Of a DNA stretch of 64,000 nt, positions 7,547-14,595 are shown piece after piece. The translations under genes were made by a program, and so were the position numbers. The stretch is from Saccharopolyspora flava (GTDB lineage Bacteria; Actinomycetota; Actinomycetes; Mycobacteriales; Pseudonocardiaceae). The notes under the pieces are model-generated. The model was given only the letters and a program-made list of their open reading frames with translations, did not search any database and was not told the DNA's origin. Numbering within the stretch: position 1 is the stretch's first letter; every line of letters begins with the position of its first letter. The DNA is taken from positions 1-64,000 of the forward strand of contig NZ_FOZX01000005.1 in assembly GCF_900116135.1 (NCBI RefSeq). The letters run 5' to 3'.

Positions 7547-8506
7547 TCAGCCGTCGATCTCGGCCTTCCACGCGGACTTCCGCTCGTCGTCGACGAAGCA
7601 GGCGTCGAAGGAGTTGCGCGCCAGCGTCGCCAGCTGCTCCTCGGTGATCCCCAGCTCGCTGCGCAGCGCCGCGAAGTTGTCGTCGACGTAGCCGCCGAAG
7701 TAGGCCGGGTCGTCGCTGTTGACGCACACCGCCAGGCCCTCGTCGAGCATCGCGGGCAGCACGTGGTCGGAGAGCTTGTCGACGGTGCGCAGCGCCACGT
7801 TGGACAGCGGGCACACGGTCAGCGGGATCTGCTCGTCGCGCAGCCGCGCCACCAGCTCCGGGTCCTCCATCGCGCGGATGCCGTGGTCGATGCGCTCGAC
7901 GCCGAGCACGTCCAGGGCGTCGCGCACGTAGTCGGGTCCGCCCTCCTCACCGGCGTGGGCGACCCGGTGCAGGCCCTCGGCTGCGGCCCGCTGGTAGACC
8001 TCGGCGAACGGCGCCGGCGGGTGGCCGACCTCCGCCGAGTCCAGCCCGACACCGATGAAGCGCTCCCGGTACGGCATGGCCTTGCGCAGCGTCTCGGCCG
8101 CGGCGTCCGGGCCCAGGTCGCGCAGGAAGCACAGGATCAGGTCGGTGGAGATCGGCGAGTCCCGCAGCGCCCCGCCGATGCCCTCGAACACCGCGCCCAG
8201 CGGCACGTCGTTGTTCAGGTGCACCTGCGGGTCGAAGAAGATCTCCGCCCGCCGCACCCCGGCCCGCTCGGCGCGCGCCAGGTAGGCGCTGGTCAGGTCG
8301 TAGAAGTCCTGGTCGGTGCGCAGCACCGGCAGGTTCGCGTAGTAGAGGTCCAGGAACGACTGCAGATCCGTGAAGTCGTACTTCGCCCGCAGCTCGTCGA
8401 GATCGCTGGTGGGCAGCCCGACGCCGTTGCGCGCGGCCAGCTCGACCAGCATCTCCGGCTCGAGCGTTCCCTCGATGTGAATGTGCAGTTCCGCAGTCGG
8501 CAGCAT
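7547..8506 (-). CDS. Adenine deaminase of the adenosine deaminase family
   Basis: A 319-residue metal-dependent purine deaminase. The zinc ligands and catalytic residues are all visible: HIHIEGTL (HxH) at residues 8-15, VAHAGEEG (His and general-acid Glu) near 190, IDHGIR near 215, and NSDDPAYFGG near 270. The phrases IGVGLDSAEVGHPP, ILCFLRDL and DDPAYFGGYVDDNF resemble the bacterial/fungal adenine deaminase branch (EC 3.5.4.2, Pseudomonas type) more than true adenosine deaminase. It is therefore expected to turn adenine into hypoxanthine for purine salvage. The assignment within the family is by recall of motifs, not alignment. RBS GGGGAGG precedes the ATG. Confidence 0.82.
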   Translation of the reverse strand: MLPTAELHIHIEGTLEPEMLVELAARNGVGLPTSDLDELRAKYDFTDLQSFLDLYYANLPVLRTDQDFYDLTSAYLARAERAGVRRAEIFFDPQVHLNNDVPLGAVFEGIGGALRDSPISTDLILCFLRDLGPDAAAETLRKAMPYRERFIGVGLDSAEVGHPPAPFAEVYQRAAAEGLHRVAHAGEEGGPDYVRDALDVLGVERIDHGIRAMEDPELVARLRDEQIPLTVCPLSNVALRTVDKLSDHVLPAMLDEGLAVCVNSDDPAYFGGYVDDNFAALRSELGITEEQLATLARNSFDACFVDDERKSAWKAEIDG

Positions 8507-8529
8507 GTGTATTCCTCCCCGGCCCCAAC

Positions 8530-9234
8530 CTACCGGGGCGGGGGTCCCGGCTCGCCGGTGACCTCCACGCAGGTCAGGCCGTCGGCGGCGGCCGGGGTGC
8601 CGATCAGCTCGGCCGCCCGGTCCTGGCCGAGCTCGGTGCAGGGCACGCAGCGGCCGTCGACCAGCAGCGGGCGGCGGATCGCGCCGAGCGCGGCGTAGGC
8701 CAGCACCTCGGCGACCGGTCCGGTCTCCAGCTCGACGCGCTCGGGTCCCCGCAACCGCACCAGGCGGTAGCGCTCGCCGCGGCCCTCGCAGACGTCGAGC
8801 ACGCGGCGCTGCTCAGCGGTGGCCAGCCACACCGCGTGGTGCTCGACCACCCCGGGCGCCCCGACCAGCACCGCCGGGCGCTGCCCGTCGCGCGCCCGCA
8901 CCCCGGACGCCCACACCGCCGACAGACCGGTGCAGCGGGCGCGGAGCACCACGACGGGGCCGTCGAGCCCCAGCTCCTCGCGCAACCACGTGATCTTGCT
9001 CGGGCAGGCGTTGGAGCCGTAGGCCAGCACCGGCCACCGCGACGCCAGTGGCTCGTCGAGCACCGAATCCAGGCAGACCGACCCGACCCGCCAGCCCGAG
9101 GGCTGCGCGGCGTCCGCCGACAGCCGCCAGCCCCGCCCGTCGACGTGCAGGAACGAGTGGTCCGGGCGGGCTCCCGGATACGGGTCGGCCGGGAAGTCGG
9201 CATCGCGGAAATCCGCCGGTCCCAACGCGTTCAC
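8530..9234 (-). CDS. Uncharacterised protein with AYGSN motif
   Basis: A 234-residue protein starting at a GTG (VNALGPADFRDADF). I do not recognise a characterised family with certainty. Near residue 70 it has VLAYGSNACPSK, a YGSN motif like the substrate loop of gamma-glutamylcyclotransferase-fold enzymes, and later the segments VVVLRARCTGL and YRLVRLRGP. That fold would fit the small alpha/beta composition, but the catalytic Glu cannot be placed confidently. It is next to the deaminase gene on the same strand (23 bp apart) and divergent from the phosphotriesterase-like gene. No signal peptide or membrane segment is seen. Confidence 0.6.
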   Translation of the reverse strand: MNALGPADFRDADFPADPYPGARPDHSFLHVDGRGWRLSADAAQPSGWRVGSVCLDSVLDEPLASRWPVLAYGSNACPSKITWLREELGLDGPVVVLRARCTGLSAVWASGVRARDGQRPAVLVGAPGVVEHHAVWLATAEQRRVLDVCEGRGERYRLVRLRGPERVELETGPVAEVLAYAALGAIRRPLLVDGRCVPCTELGQDRAAELIGTPAAADGLTCVEVTGEPGPPPR

Positions 9235-9324
9235 CGGACCAACATGCCCGGGCCGCGGCGGTTCGCGCAAGGCGCACGAACGTTTAGGGTGCCCGCCAGC
9301 GAGATTCGTCGAGGAGGACGCATC

Positions 9325-10275
9325 ATGGTCGAGACCGTTCGCGGACAGGTGCCGGTGGACCAGCTGGGCACCGTGCTGATGCACGAGCACGTCTTCGTGC
9401 TCAACGAGGAGATCCGCCGCAACTACCCCGAGTTCTGGGACGAGGAGGCGCGGGTCGCCGACGCGATCCGCAGGCTGCGCGAACTCGCCGGGCGCGGCGT
9501 GAACACCATCGTCGACCCCACCGTCATCGGGCTCGGCCGCGACGTCGAGCGCGTCGCGCGCATCAACGCCGAGGTCGACCTCAACATCATCGCCGCCACC
9601 GGCCTCTACACCTACGACTCGGTGCCGTTCTTCTTCCGCATGCACGGGCCCGGCACGCTGCTCGGCGGCGACGACCTCATGGTGCGGATGTTCGTCAAGG
9701 ACATCACCGAGGGCATCGCGGGCACCGGCATCAAGGCCGCGTTCCTCAAGTGCGCCATCGAGGAGGAGCTCACCCCGGGCGTGGAGCGGGTGCTCAACGC
9801 CGTCGCCGAGGCCCACAACCGAACCGGCGCGCCGATCACCGTGCACACCAGCCCCGGGCACCGCACCGGCCTGGTCGCCCAGGAGGTCCTGCGGCGCAAC
9901 GGGGTCGACCTCGGGCGGGTCGTCATCGGGCACAGCGGCGACACCACCGACACCGACTACCTGCGCGAGCTCATCGACAACGGCTGCTACATCGGCATGG
10001 ACCGCTTCGGCCTCGACGCCCTGCTGCCCACCGACGACCGGGTGGCCACCATCGCCAAGCTCGTCGGGGAGGGCCTGGCCGACCGGATGGTGCTGGCCCA
10101 CGACGCCTCCTGCCACATCGACTGGTTCCCGCAGGGCGTCGTCGAGGAGGCCATGCCGAACTGGCACTTCACCCACATCCACGATGTGGTGCTGCCCGCG
10201 CTGCGCGAGGCAGGGGTGAGCGAGCAGCAGCTGACGACGATGCTGGTGGACAACCCGCGCCGCTACTTCAGCTGA
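9325..10275 (+). CDS. Phosphotriesterase-family metal hydrolase (lactonase-like)
   Basis: A 316-residue PTE/PLL-type amidohydrolase. The binuclear metal site is complete: HEH near residue 19 (VLMHEHVFV), the carbamylated Lys in KAAFLKCAIE near 145, His in ITVHTSP near 178, His in VVIGHSGD near 206, and Asp in LAHDASC near 264. The family hydrolyses lactones, including acyl-homoserine lactones, with occasional phosphotriesterase side activity. The natural substrate is not evident from context. The long GAGGAGG RBS fixes the ATG. A perfect hairpin follows the stop. Confidence 0.88.
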   Translation: MVETVRGQVPVDQLGTVLMHEHVFVLNEEIRRNYPEFWDEEARVADAIRRLRELAGRGVNTIVDPTVIGLGRDVERVARINAEVDLNIIAATGLYTYDSVPFFFRMHGPGTLLGGDDLMVRMFVKDITEGIAGTGIKAAFLKCAIEEELTPGVERVLNAVAEAHNRTGAPITVHTSPGHRTGLVAQEVLRRNGVDLGRVVIGHSGDTTDTDYLRELIDNGCYIGMDRFGLDALLPTDDRVATIAKLVGEGLADRMVLAHDASCHIDWFPQGVVEEAMPNWHFTHIHDVVLPALREAGVSEQQLTTMLVDNPRRYFS

Positions 10276-10281
10276 TCGCGG

Positions 10282-10312
10282 CGGCCGCACCGGAGCAGAT
10301 CCGGTGCGGCCG
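10282..10312 (+). terminator. Terminator after phosphotriesterase-like gene
   Basis: A perfect 12-bp stem (CGGCCGCACCGG and complement) with a 7-base loop, followed by TTTACAAA, six bases after the stop codon. Confidence 0.85.
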
Positions 10313-10370
10313 TTTACAAAGCGGGTGCGCTCACCTACTTTCGGACCGAGATCGTCCGGAAGGGGGGCAG

Positions 10371-11549
10371 ATGAGCAGTCGCAGTGACCTGCCCGCGCAC
10401 CGCAGGGCCGCCATCGCCGGTCTCGGCATGACCGAGATGGGCAAGGTCTACGGCCGCACCGCGCAGCAGTTCGCCGCCGAGGCGGTCCGGCGCGCGGTGG
10501 ACGACGCCGGGCTCGCGCTCGGCGACGTCGACGGCCTGCTGGTGTCGGCGGGCCTGGGCGGGGGAGTGGACCTGAGCCTGCAGGACGACCTGGGGCTGGA
10601 GGACCTGCGGCTGCTCAGCCAGATGCAGTCGTTCGGCTCCACGGCCGGCGCGATGGTGCAGCACGCGGCGATGGCGATCGAGGCGGGCATGGCCGACACC
10701 GTGGCCTGCGTGTTCGCCGACGCCCCGCTGCGCGAGGGCGCCTCATCGGGAGCCGCCTACGGGGCCGAGCGCTACTCGCCGAGCGGCTGGGCCGGGCTGG
10801 TGGCCACCAGCGGCTTCAGCGGCCCGAACTCCTTCTACGCGCTGGCCGCCCGGCGCCACATGCAGGCCTACGGCACCACCAGCAAGCAGCTCGGCGAGAT
10901 CGCCGTGGCCCAGCGCTCCTGGGCGTCTCTGAACCCCCTCGCGCGTTTCCGCGACCCGATCGACATCGCCGATCACCAGGAATCGCGGATGGTCGCCGAG
11001 CCCTTCCACCTGCTGGACTGCTGCGTGGTCTCCAACGGCGGCATCGCGGTGATCGTCACCCGCGGCGACCGCGCCGCGTCGCTGGCCCAGCCCCCGGTGT
11101 CGGTGCTGGGCTGGGCGCAGGCCCATCCGGGCGGGTCGCTGCGCCGCGACGACGACCTCGGCCTGGTCAGCGGTGCGGCCCAGGCGGGACCGGCGGCGCT
11201 GCGGATGGCCGGGGTGAGCCTCGCCGACATCGACGTCGCCGAGCTCTACGACTGCTACACGTTCACGGTGCTGCTGACGCTGGAGGACTACGGCTTCTGC
11301 GCCAAGGGCGAGGGCGGCGAGTTCGTCAGCACCCCGGGCGTGCTCGGCCCCGGCGGATCGCTGCCGCTGAACACCGGCGGCGGCCAGCTGTCCGCGTACT
11401 ACATGTGGGGTTTCACGCCGCTGTCGGAAGCGATCATCCAGGCCCGCGGCCAAGCGGGCCGACGCCAGGTCCCGAACCACGAACTGCTGCTGGTGTCGGG
11501 CAACGGCGGCATCTTCTCCCACCACAGCACCCTGGTGCTGTCCGCCTGA
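10371..11549 (+). CDS. Thiolase-family protein (SCP-x/lipid-transfer type)
   Basis: A 392-residue thiolase-fold protein of the non-decarboxylating SCP-x/acetyl-CoA acetyltransferase-like group. Seen are the N-terminal AAIAGLGMTEMGKV, an alanine-rich ALAARRHMQAYGTT helix, the DVAELYDCYTFTVLLTLEDYGF segment, the NTGGGQLSAYYMWGFTPLSEAIIQ stretch in the C-terminal half, and GNGGIFSHHSTLVL at the end. The classical N-terminal nucleophilic Cys is not obvious, as in many paralogues that work with a DUF35 partner in steroid or fatty-acid side-chain removal. The next gene, 10 bp downstream, is exactly such a DUF35 protein, so the pair probably forms one complex. RBS AAGGGGGG precedes the ATG. Confidence 0.85.
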   Translation: MSSRSDLPAHRRAAIAGLGMTEMGKVYGRTAQQFAAEAVRRAVDDAGLALGDVDGLLVSAGLGGGVDLSLQDDLGLEDLRLLSQMQSFGSTAGAMVQHAAMAIEAGMADTVACVFADAPLREGASSGAAYGAERYSPSGWAGLVATSGFSGPNSFYALAARRHMQAYGTTSKQLGEIAVAQRSWASLNPLARFRDPIDIADHQESRMVAEPFHLLDCCVVSNGGIAVIVTRGDRAASLAQPPVSVLGWAQAHPGGSLRRDDDLGLVSGAAQAGPAALRMAGVSLADIDVAELYDCYTFTVLLTLEDYGFCAKGEGGEFVSTPGVLGPGGSLPLNTGGGQLSAYYMWGFTPLSEAIIQARGQAGRRQVPNHELLLVSGNGGIFSHHSTLVLSA

Positions 11550-11559
11550 AGGAGACCCG

Positions 11560-11982
11560 ATGGCCCTCGTCCCGGTCACCAGAGACCAAGCCAGCGCGGC
11601 GTTCTTCGACGGAACCCGCCGCGGCGAGCTGCTGCTGCCGCGCCGCCGCGACACCGGCGAGCACCTCAGCCCGCACACCCCGATCGCCCCGGACGACGAC
11701 GTCGAGCAGGTCGCCGCGGCCGGCACGGGCCGCGTCGTGTCCTGGACCGTGGTGCACCACAAGCTCCCCGACGGCGGCACGTTCCGCGTCGTCGCCGGCA
11801 TCGTCGAACTCGACGAAGGCCCGTGGTGGTGGACCGGCCTCGCCGACGTCGACCCCGACGCCGACCTCACCGACCTGCGCGTCCGAGTCGCCTTCGAACC
11901 CTCCGGCCCAAACCCCGACCACGAAGTGGTCCCGTACTTCGTGCCGGAGAATTTGTTGCAGGATCCAACGTTGGGCGCATGA
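11560..11982 (+). CDS. DUF35 OB-fold protein, partner of thiolase
   Basis: A 140-residue DUF35-type protein: a short helical N-terminus (SAAFFDGTRRGELLLPRR), then the OB-fold (GRVVSWTVVHHKLP...FRVVAGIVELDEGPWWWTGL) that binds acyl-CoA in this family. The N-terminal rubredoxin-like zinc ribbon normally has CxxC pairs; here the same place reads LLLPRRRDTGEHLSPH with no cysteine, so it probably has no zinc. Adjacent to the thiolase gene, it likely acts as the MaoC/thiolase-associated OB subunit. RBS AAGGAGA precedes the ATG. Confidence 0.82.
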   Translation: MALVPVTRDQASAAFFDGTRRGELLLPRRRDTGEHLSPHTPIAPDDDVEQVAAAGTGRVVSWTVVHHKLPDGGTFRVVAGIVELDEGPWWWTGLADVDPDADLTDLRVRVAFEPSGPNPDHEVVPYFVPENLLQDPTLGA

Positions 11983-12040
11983 CAACTCGTCCGGGGCGCG
12001 TGAAACTGGAAGATCCGCGCATCCGGAGGAGGGGTCAGCG

Positions 12041-12847
12041 ATGCCTCGGGTCTTCGTCTCCTACGCCCACGACTCCGAAGCGCACATGACCCGCGTCCGC
12101 GAGTTCGCGACGTTCCTGAGGGTGCAGGGCGTCGACGCCGAACTCGATCGGTGGGACAACCAGGACCGCCGGGACTGGCTGGCCTGGGCCATCGACGAGA
12201 TGCGCAAAGCCGACTTCGTGCTGGTGATCGCCTCACCGATGTTCGCACGCATGGGAGACGGCTCGGAGCCCTCGGGCCGGCACCGCGGCATCCAGGCCGA
12301 AGCGGCGCTGCTGCGCGAACTCCTGCACCGCGACCGCAAGACCTGGTTCCGCAAGGTGCTCCCGGTGGTGCTGCCGGGAGGCGACCTGGACGGCATCCCG
12401 CTGTTCCTGCAGCCCTACAGCGCCTCCCACTACTTCGTCCACGACTTCACCCCCGCCGGCGCCGAACAACTCCTCCGCACCCTCGGAGGAGACCCGGAAC
12501 ACCCCAGCCCGCCCCTGGGCGGGGTGGCGGGGGAACCGGCGCCCGTGCTGTCCGCCGAGTCGGCGCCCGTGAAGACGTTCGAGCTCGTGGACGCGTTGCT
12601 GAAGGTTCCCGCGGTCGCCGAGGACGACAGCCGGCGCGTGCTGCTCGGGCTGCTGCGACCGGAGATCCGCAACGCCATCCCGCACCACGCCCGCACCCGC
12701 GCGCACGTGATCAACATCGCCAGGACCTGCCGCGACTACGAGGGCGGTCTGGGCGACCTCGTGCGCGCCCTCGAGGAATTGGAGGGGGATTCGATGCCGG
12801 TTCGCCGCGTCCGGGAGCTCGTCCAGCGCGCTGGTATGAGCGGGTGA
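12041..12847 (+). CDS. SEFIR-domain effector with C-terminal EAD2
   Basis: A 268-residue two-domain protein. Residues 1-150 form a SEFIR (TIR-like) domain: PRVFVSYAHDSEAH at the start, WDNQDRRDWLAWAIDEM, FVLVIASPMFARM and VLPVVLPGGDLDGIP. After a short Pro/Ala linker, residues about 180-262 form an effector-associated domain 2 (FELVDALLKVP...HVINIARTCRDY...LVRALEELEGD). EADs recruit effectors to sensor complexes by like-with-like pairing. The VMAP gene in the same island (positions 19946-21418) begins with a matching EAD2, so this is probably the output arm of that system. Whether the SEFIR domain is an enzyme (for example an NADase, as many TIRs are) or a scaffold cannot be told. RBS GGAGGAGG precedes the ATG. 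Confidence 0.85.
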   Translation: MPRVFVSYAHDSEAHMTRVREFATFLRVQGVDAELDRWDNQDRRDWLAWAIDEMRKADFVLVIASPMFARMGDGSEPSGRHRGIQAEAALLRELLHRDRKTWFRKVLPVVLPGGDLDGIPLFLQPYSASHYFVHDFTPAGAEQLLRTLGGDPEHPSPPLGGVAGEPAPVLSAESAPVKTFELVDALLKVPAVAEDDSRRVLLGLLRPEIRNAIPHHARTRAHVINIARTCRDYEGGLGDLVRALEELEGDSMPVRRVRELVQRAGMSG

Positions 12848-13006
12848 GGGGCCCAATCCGGGTTGCCTCGCGCGGCGGTCGCCACGGCTCGCGCGCGCCG
12901 ATTCCGGCGCCCGATCGGCCCATGTCGGCTGTGTTACGGCTCGGGCGTCATTGATGTGGAGGCATGCGCAACCACGCGGTTGTCCTACGACGGGGGAGGG
13001 CTGAGC

Positions 13007-13171
13007 ATGACCTCGGACGGGGATCTGACGTCGGACCTGCTGGACCTGACAACGATGTCGCTGGCAGAACTCCGCACCACCTGCTCACCGGACCTCACCG
13101 AAGCGGTCCAGCGCGAACTCGCAGCCTGCGCCGCCGCACCGGCGGAGGACATCCAGGGGCAGAACCAATAG
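13007..13171 (+). CDS. 54-residue peptide, candidate substrate of HExxH enzyme
   Basis: A 54-residue protein with a GGGGGAGGG RBS, lying directly upstream of the HExxH peptide hydroxylase gene. It has an acidic start (SDGDLTSDLLDL), a helical middle (MSLAELRTTCSPDLTEAVQREL), and a polar tail (AEDIQGQNQ). The middle recalls the leader part of FxSxx-COOH-type RiPP precursors, but the defining C-terminal Phe-x-Ser-x-x tail is missing. I infer it is a RiPP-like precursor or regulatory peptide whose Asp/Gln/Asn-rich tail is hydroxylated; this is unproven. It overlaps nothing and could instead be a small regulatory protein. Confidence 0.62.
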   Translation: MTSDGDLTSDLLDLTTMSLAELRTTCSPDLTEAVQRELAACAAAPAEDIQGQNQ

Positions 13172-13225
13172 GTGGCGTTCCGCGCGGGGCGACGGCTGAA
13201 AGCCGCCGACGAGGATGGGATTGTC

Positions 13226-14518
13226 GTGAATCCGCAGGAGTTTCCGCGCCACAGGGTGAGTTCCGAGATGTTCGCCCAGGTCTGCGACGGGACCGCGAGC
13301 GAGAGCACGATCGCGCGCCTCGCCGAGGGCGAGCTGAGCCGGCGACTGCTGCAGCTGCGGGCCGTGCTGGACGCGGTCCGGCCGTCATCTGAGTCCTTTG
13401 TGGACGTCGAAAGCGCCTGGGGCTTGATCGAGCGCGCTGAGGAGCGCTCGTCCGCGGCGGTCAGGGAGATCCTGATGGCTCCCGAGGTCGGTGTGTGGCT
13501 GCGACACGTCCTCCACGGTTCGAATTGGGACGCACCTGTCGATCTGGGTTACCTGCACCTGGTGGCGGGCTCGGTGGCGATGCGCGCGGGAATCCCGTTC
13601 ACCCTCGCGGTTCCGGTCCTCGACGGCCGAATCGTCCTGCCCGCCCTGGGATGGATTCGCGTGTCGTTGAGCTTCCCCGTGGCGGTGGCGGAGCTGCGCG
13701 GCGTTCCGGGCGGGGCGGAGCTCAGGGTCCTGGGACGCCGCCTCGACGTCTCGATCACACCCGCGTCGCCGCTCTTCACACCGGCGCAGTGGTGCGTGGC
13801 GGGTCCGCTGTCGGTGCGGTTGAGCGATCACGACCCGTACCGGGAGTTCGAGGGGCCCAACCCGGCACGCCCGCTCGGAGCGGAAGAGCAGGTGGAGTGG
13901 GCGAAAGTCATCGAGTCGGCGTGGGAGGAGCTCAACGCGGTCCAGCCGGAGAGGGGCGTGGAGCTGGCCGCGTGCTTGACCACGGTGGTCCCGATGGAAC
14001 CGGATGCGGGCACCGTCGGTGCCTCGTCGCGCGGGGCCTTCGGTGCCGTCGCGCTCTCCCCGCCGAGATCGGCGGACCTCCTCGCCGAGGTGCTGCTCCA
14101 CGAGTTGCAGCACAACAAGCTCAACGCGCTGATGAACCTGGTCGACCTCGCCGTCGACGACGGGTCCCTGTTCTACGCACCGTGGCGTCCTGATCCGCGG
14201 CCGCTGCCCGGGCTGCTGCACGGGGTCTACGCGTTCGCCGCCGTCGTCGAATTCTGGGCGGCCTACCTGCTCAAGGTGCCGGAAGCAGCGCGGGTGGAGG
14301 CGGAAACGCGGTTCGCCCACTTGCGGGAGCAGCTGCGTCGCGGGTTGAGCTCGATCGAATCGGCCTCCGGGCTCACCGCGTTCGGTCGCCGGCTCGTTGC
14401 GGGCGTCGATCGGCGCCTGACCGCGTGCGACGCCGTCGTGGTGTCGTCGGACGCGGTCGCGAGAGCCGTTGACCTGGTGGACCGGCACCATCGCACCTGG
14501 CGCAGCAGGAACGGCTGA
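13226..14518 (+). CDS. aKG-HExxH-type peptide beta-hydroxylase
   Basis: A 430-residue protein of the HEXXH-containing peptide-modification family found in FxSxx-COOH loci, now described as iron/2-oxoglutarate beta-hydroxylases. The key segment is LLHELQHNKLNALMNLVDL (near residues 292-310) followed by FYAPWRPDPRPLPGLLHGVYA, the family hallmark; the HELQH supplies two metal ligands. The N-terminal helical part (SSEMFAQVCDG...LSRRLLQLRAVLDAV) is also typical. The GTG start giving VNPQEFPRHRVS was preferred because family similarity begins there with a GAGGATGGG upstream; a GTG 54 bp earlier, touching the stop of the preceding peptide gene, is possible. No radical-SAM partner, usual in such loci, is present nearby. 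Confidence 0.84.
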   Translation: MNPQEFPRHRVSSEMFAQVCDGTASESTIARLAEGELSRRLLQLRAVLDAVRPSSESFVDVESAWGLIERAEERSSAAVREILMAPEVGVWLRHVLHGSNWDAPVDLGYLHLVAGSVAMRAGIPFTLAVPVLDGRIVLPALGWIRVSLSFPVAVAELRGVPGGAELRVLGRRLDVSITPASPLFTPAQWCVAGPLSVRLSDHDPYREFEGPNPARPLGAEEQVEWAKVIESAWEELNAVQPERGVELAACLTTVVPMEPDAGTVGASSRGAFGAVALSPPRSADLLAEVLLHELQHNKLNALMNLVDLAVDDGSLFYAPWRPDPRPLPGLLHGVYAFAAVVEFWAAYLLKVPEAARVEAETRFAHLREQLRRGLSSIESASGLTAFGRRLVAGVDRRLTACDAVVVSSDAVARAVDLVDRHHRTWRSRNG

Positions 14519-14550
14519 CCGTCGTCACGGCCTGAACCGGCCTGAGGTGC

Positions 14551-14576
14551 ACCGCCGAGACGCGCTGCCCGGCGGT
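14551..14576. terminator. Weak hairpin between convergent halves of the island
   Basis: A 7-bp stem (ACCGCCG and complement) with a 12-base loop sits in the 77-bp gap between the HExxH gene and the NB-ARC/TPR gene, which converge here. Confidence 0.45.
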
Positions 14577-14595
14577 CCGCCTCCTCGCACTGCGG

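Noticed and set aside
12848-13006. Second small peptide gene in the gap before the 54-residue peptide
   Set aside because: No frame with both an RBS and sensible composition.
13172-13225. Eighteen-residue longer start for the HExxH enzyme
   Set aside because: GTG abuts the peptide stop but lies outside family similarity; kept as an alternative only.
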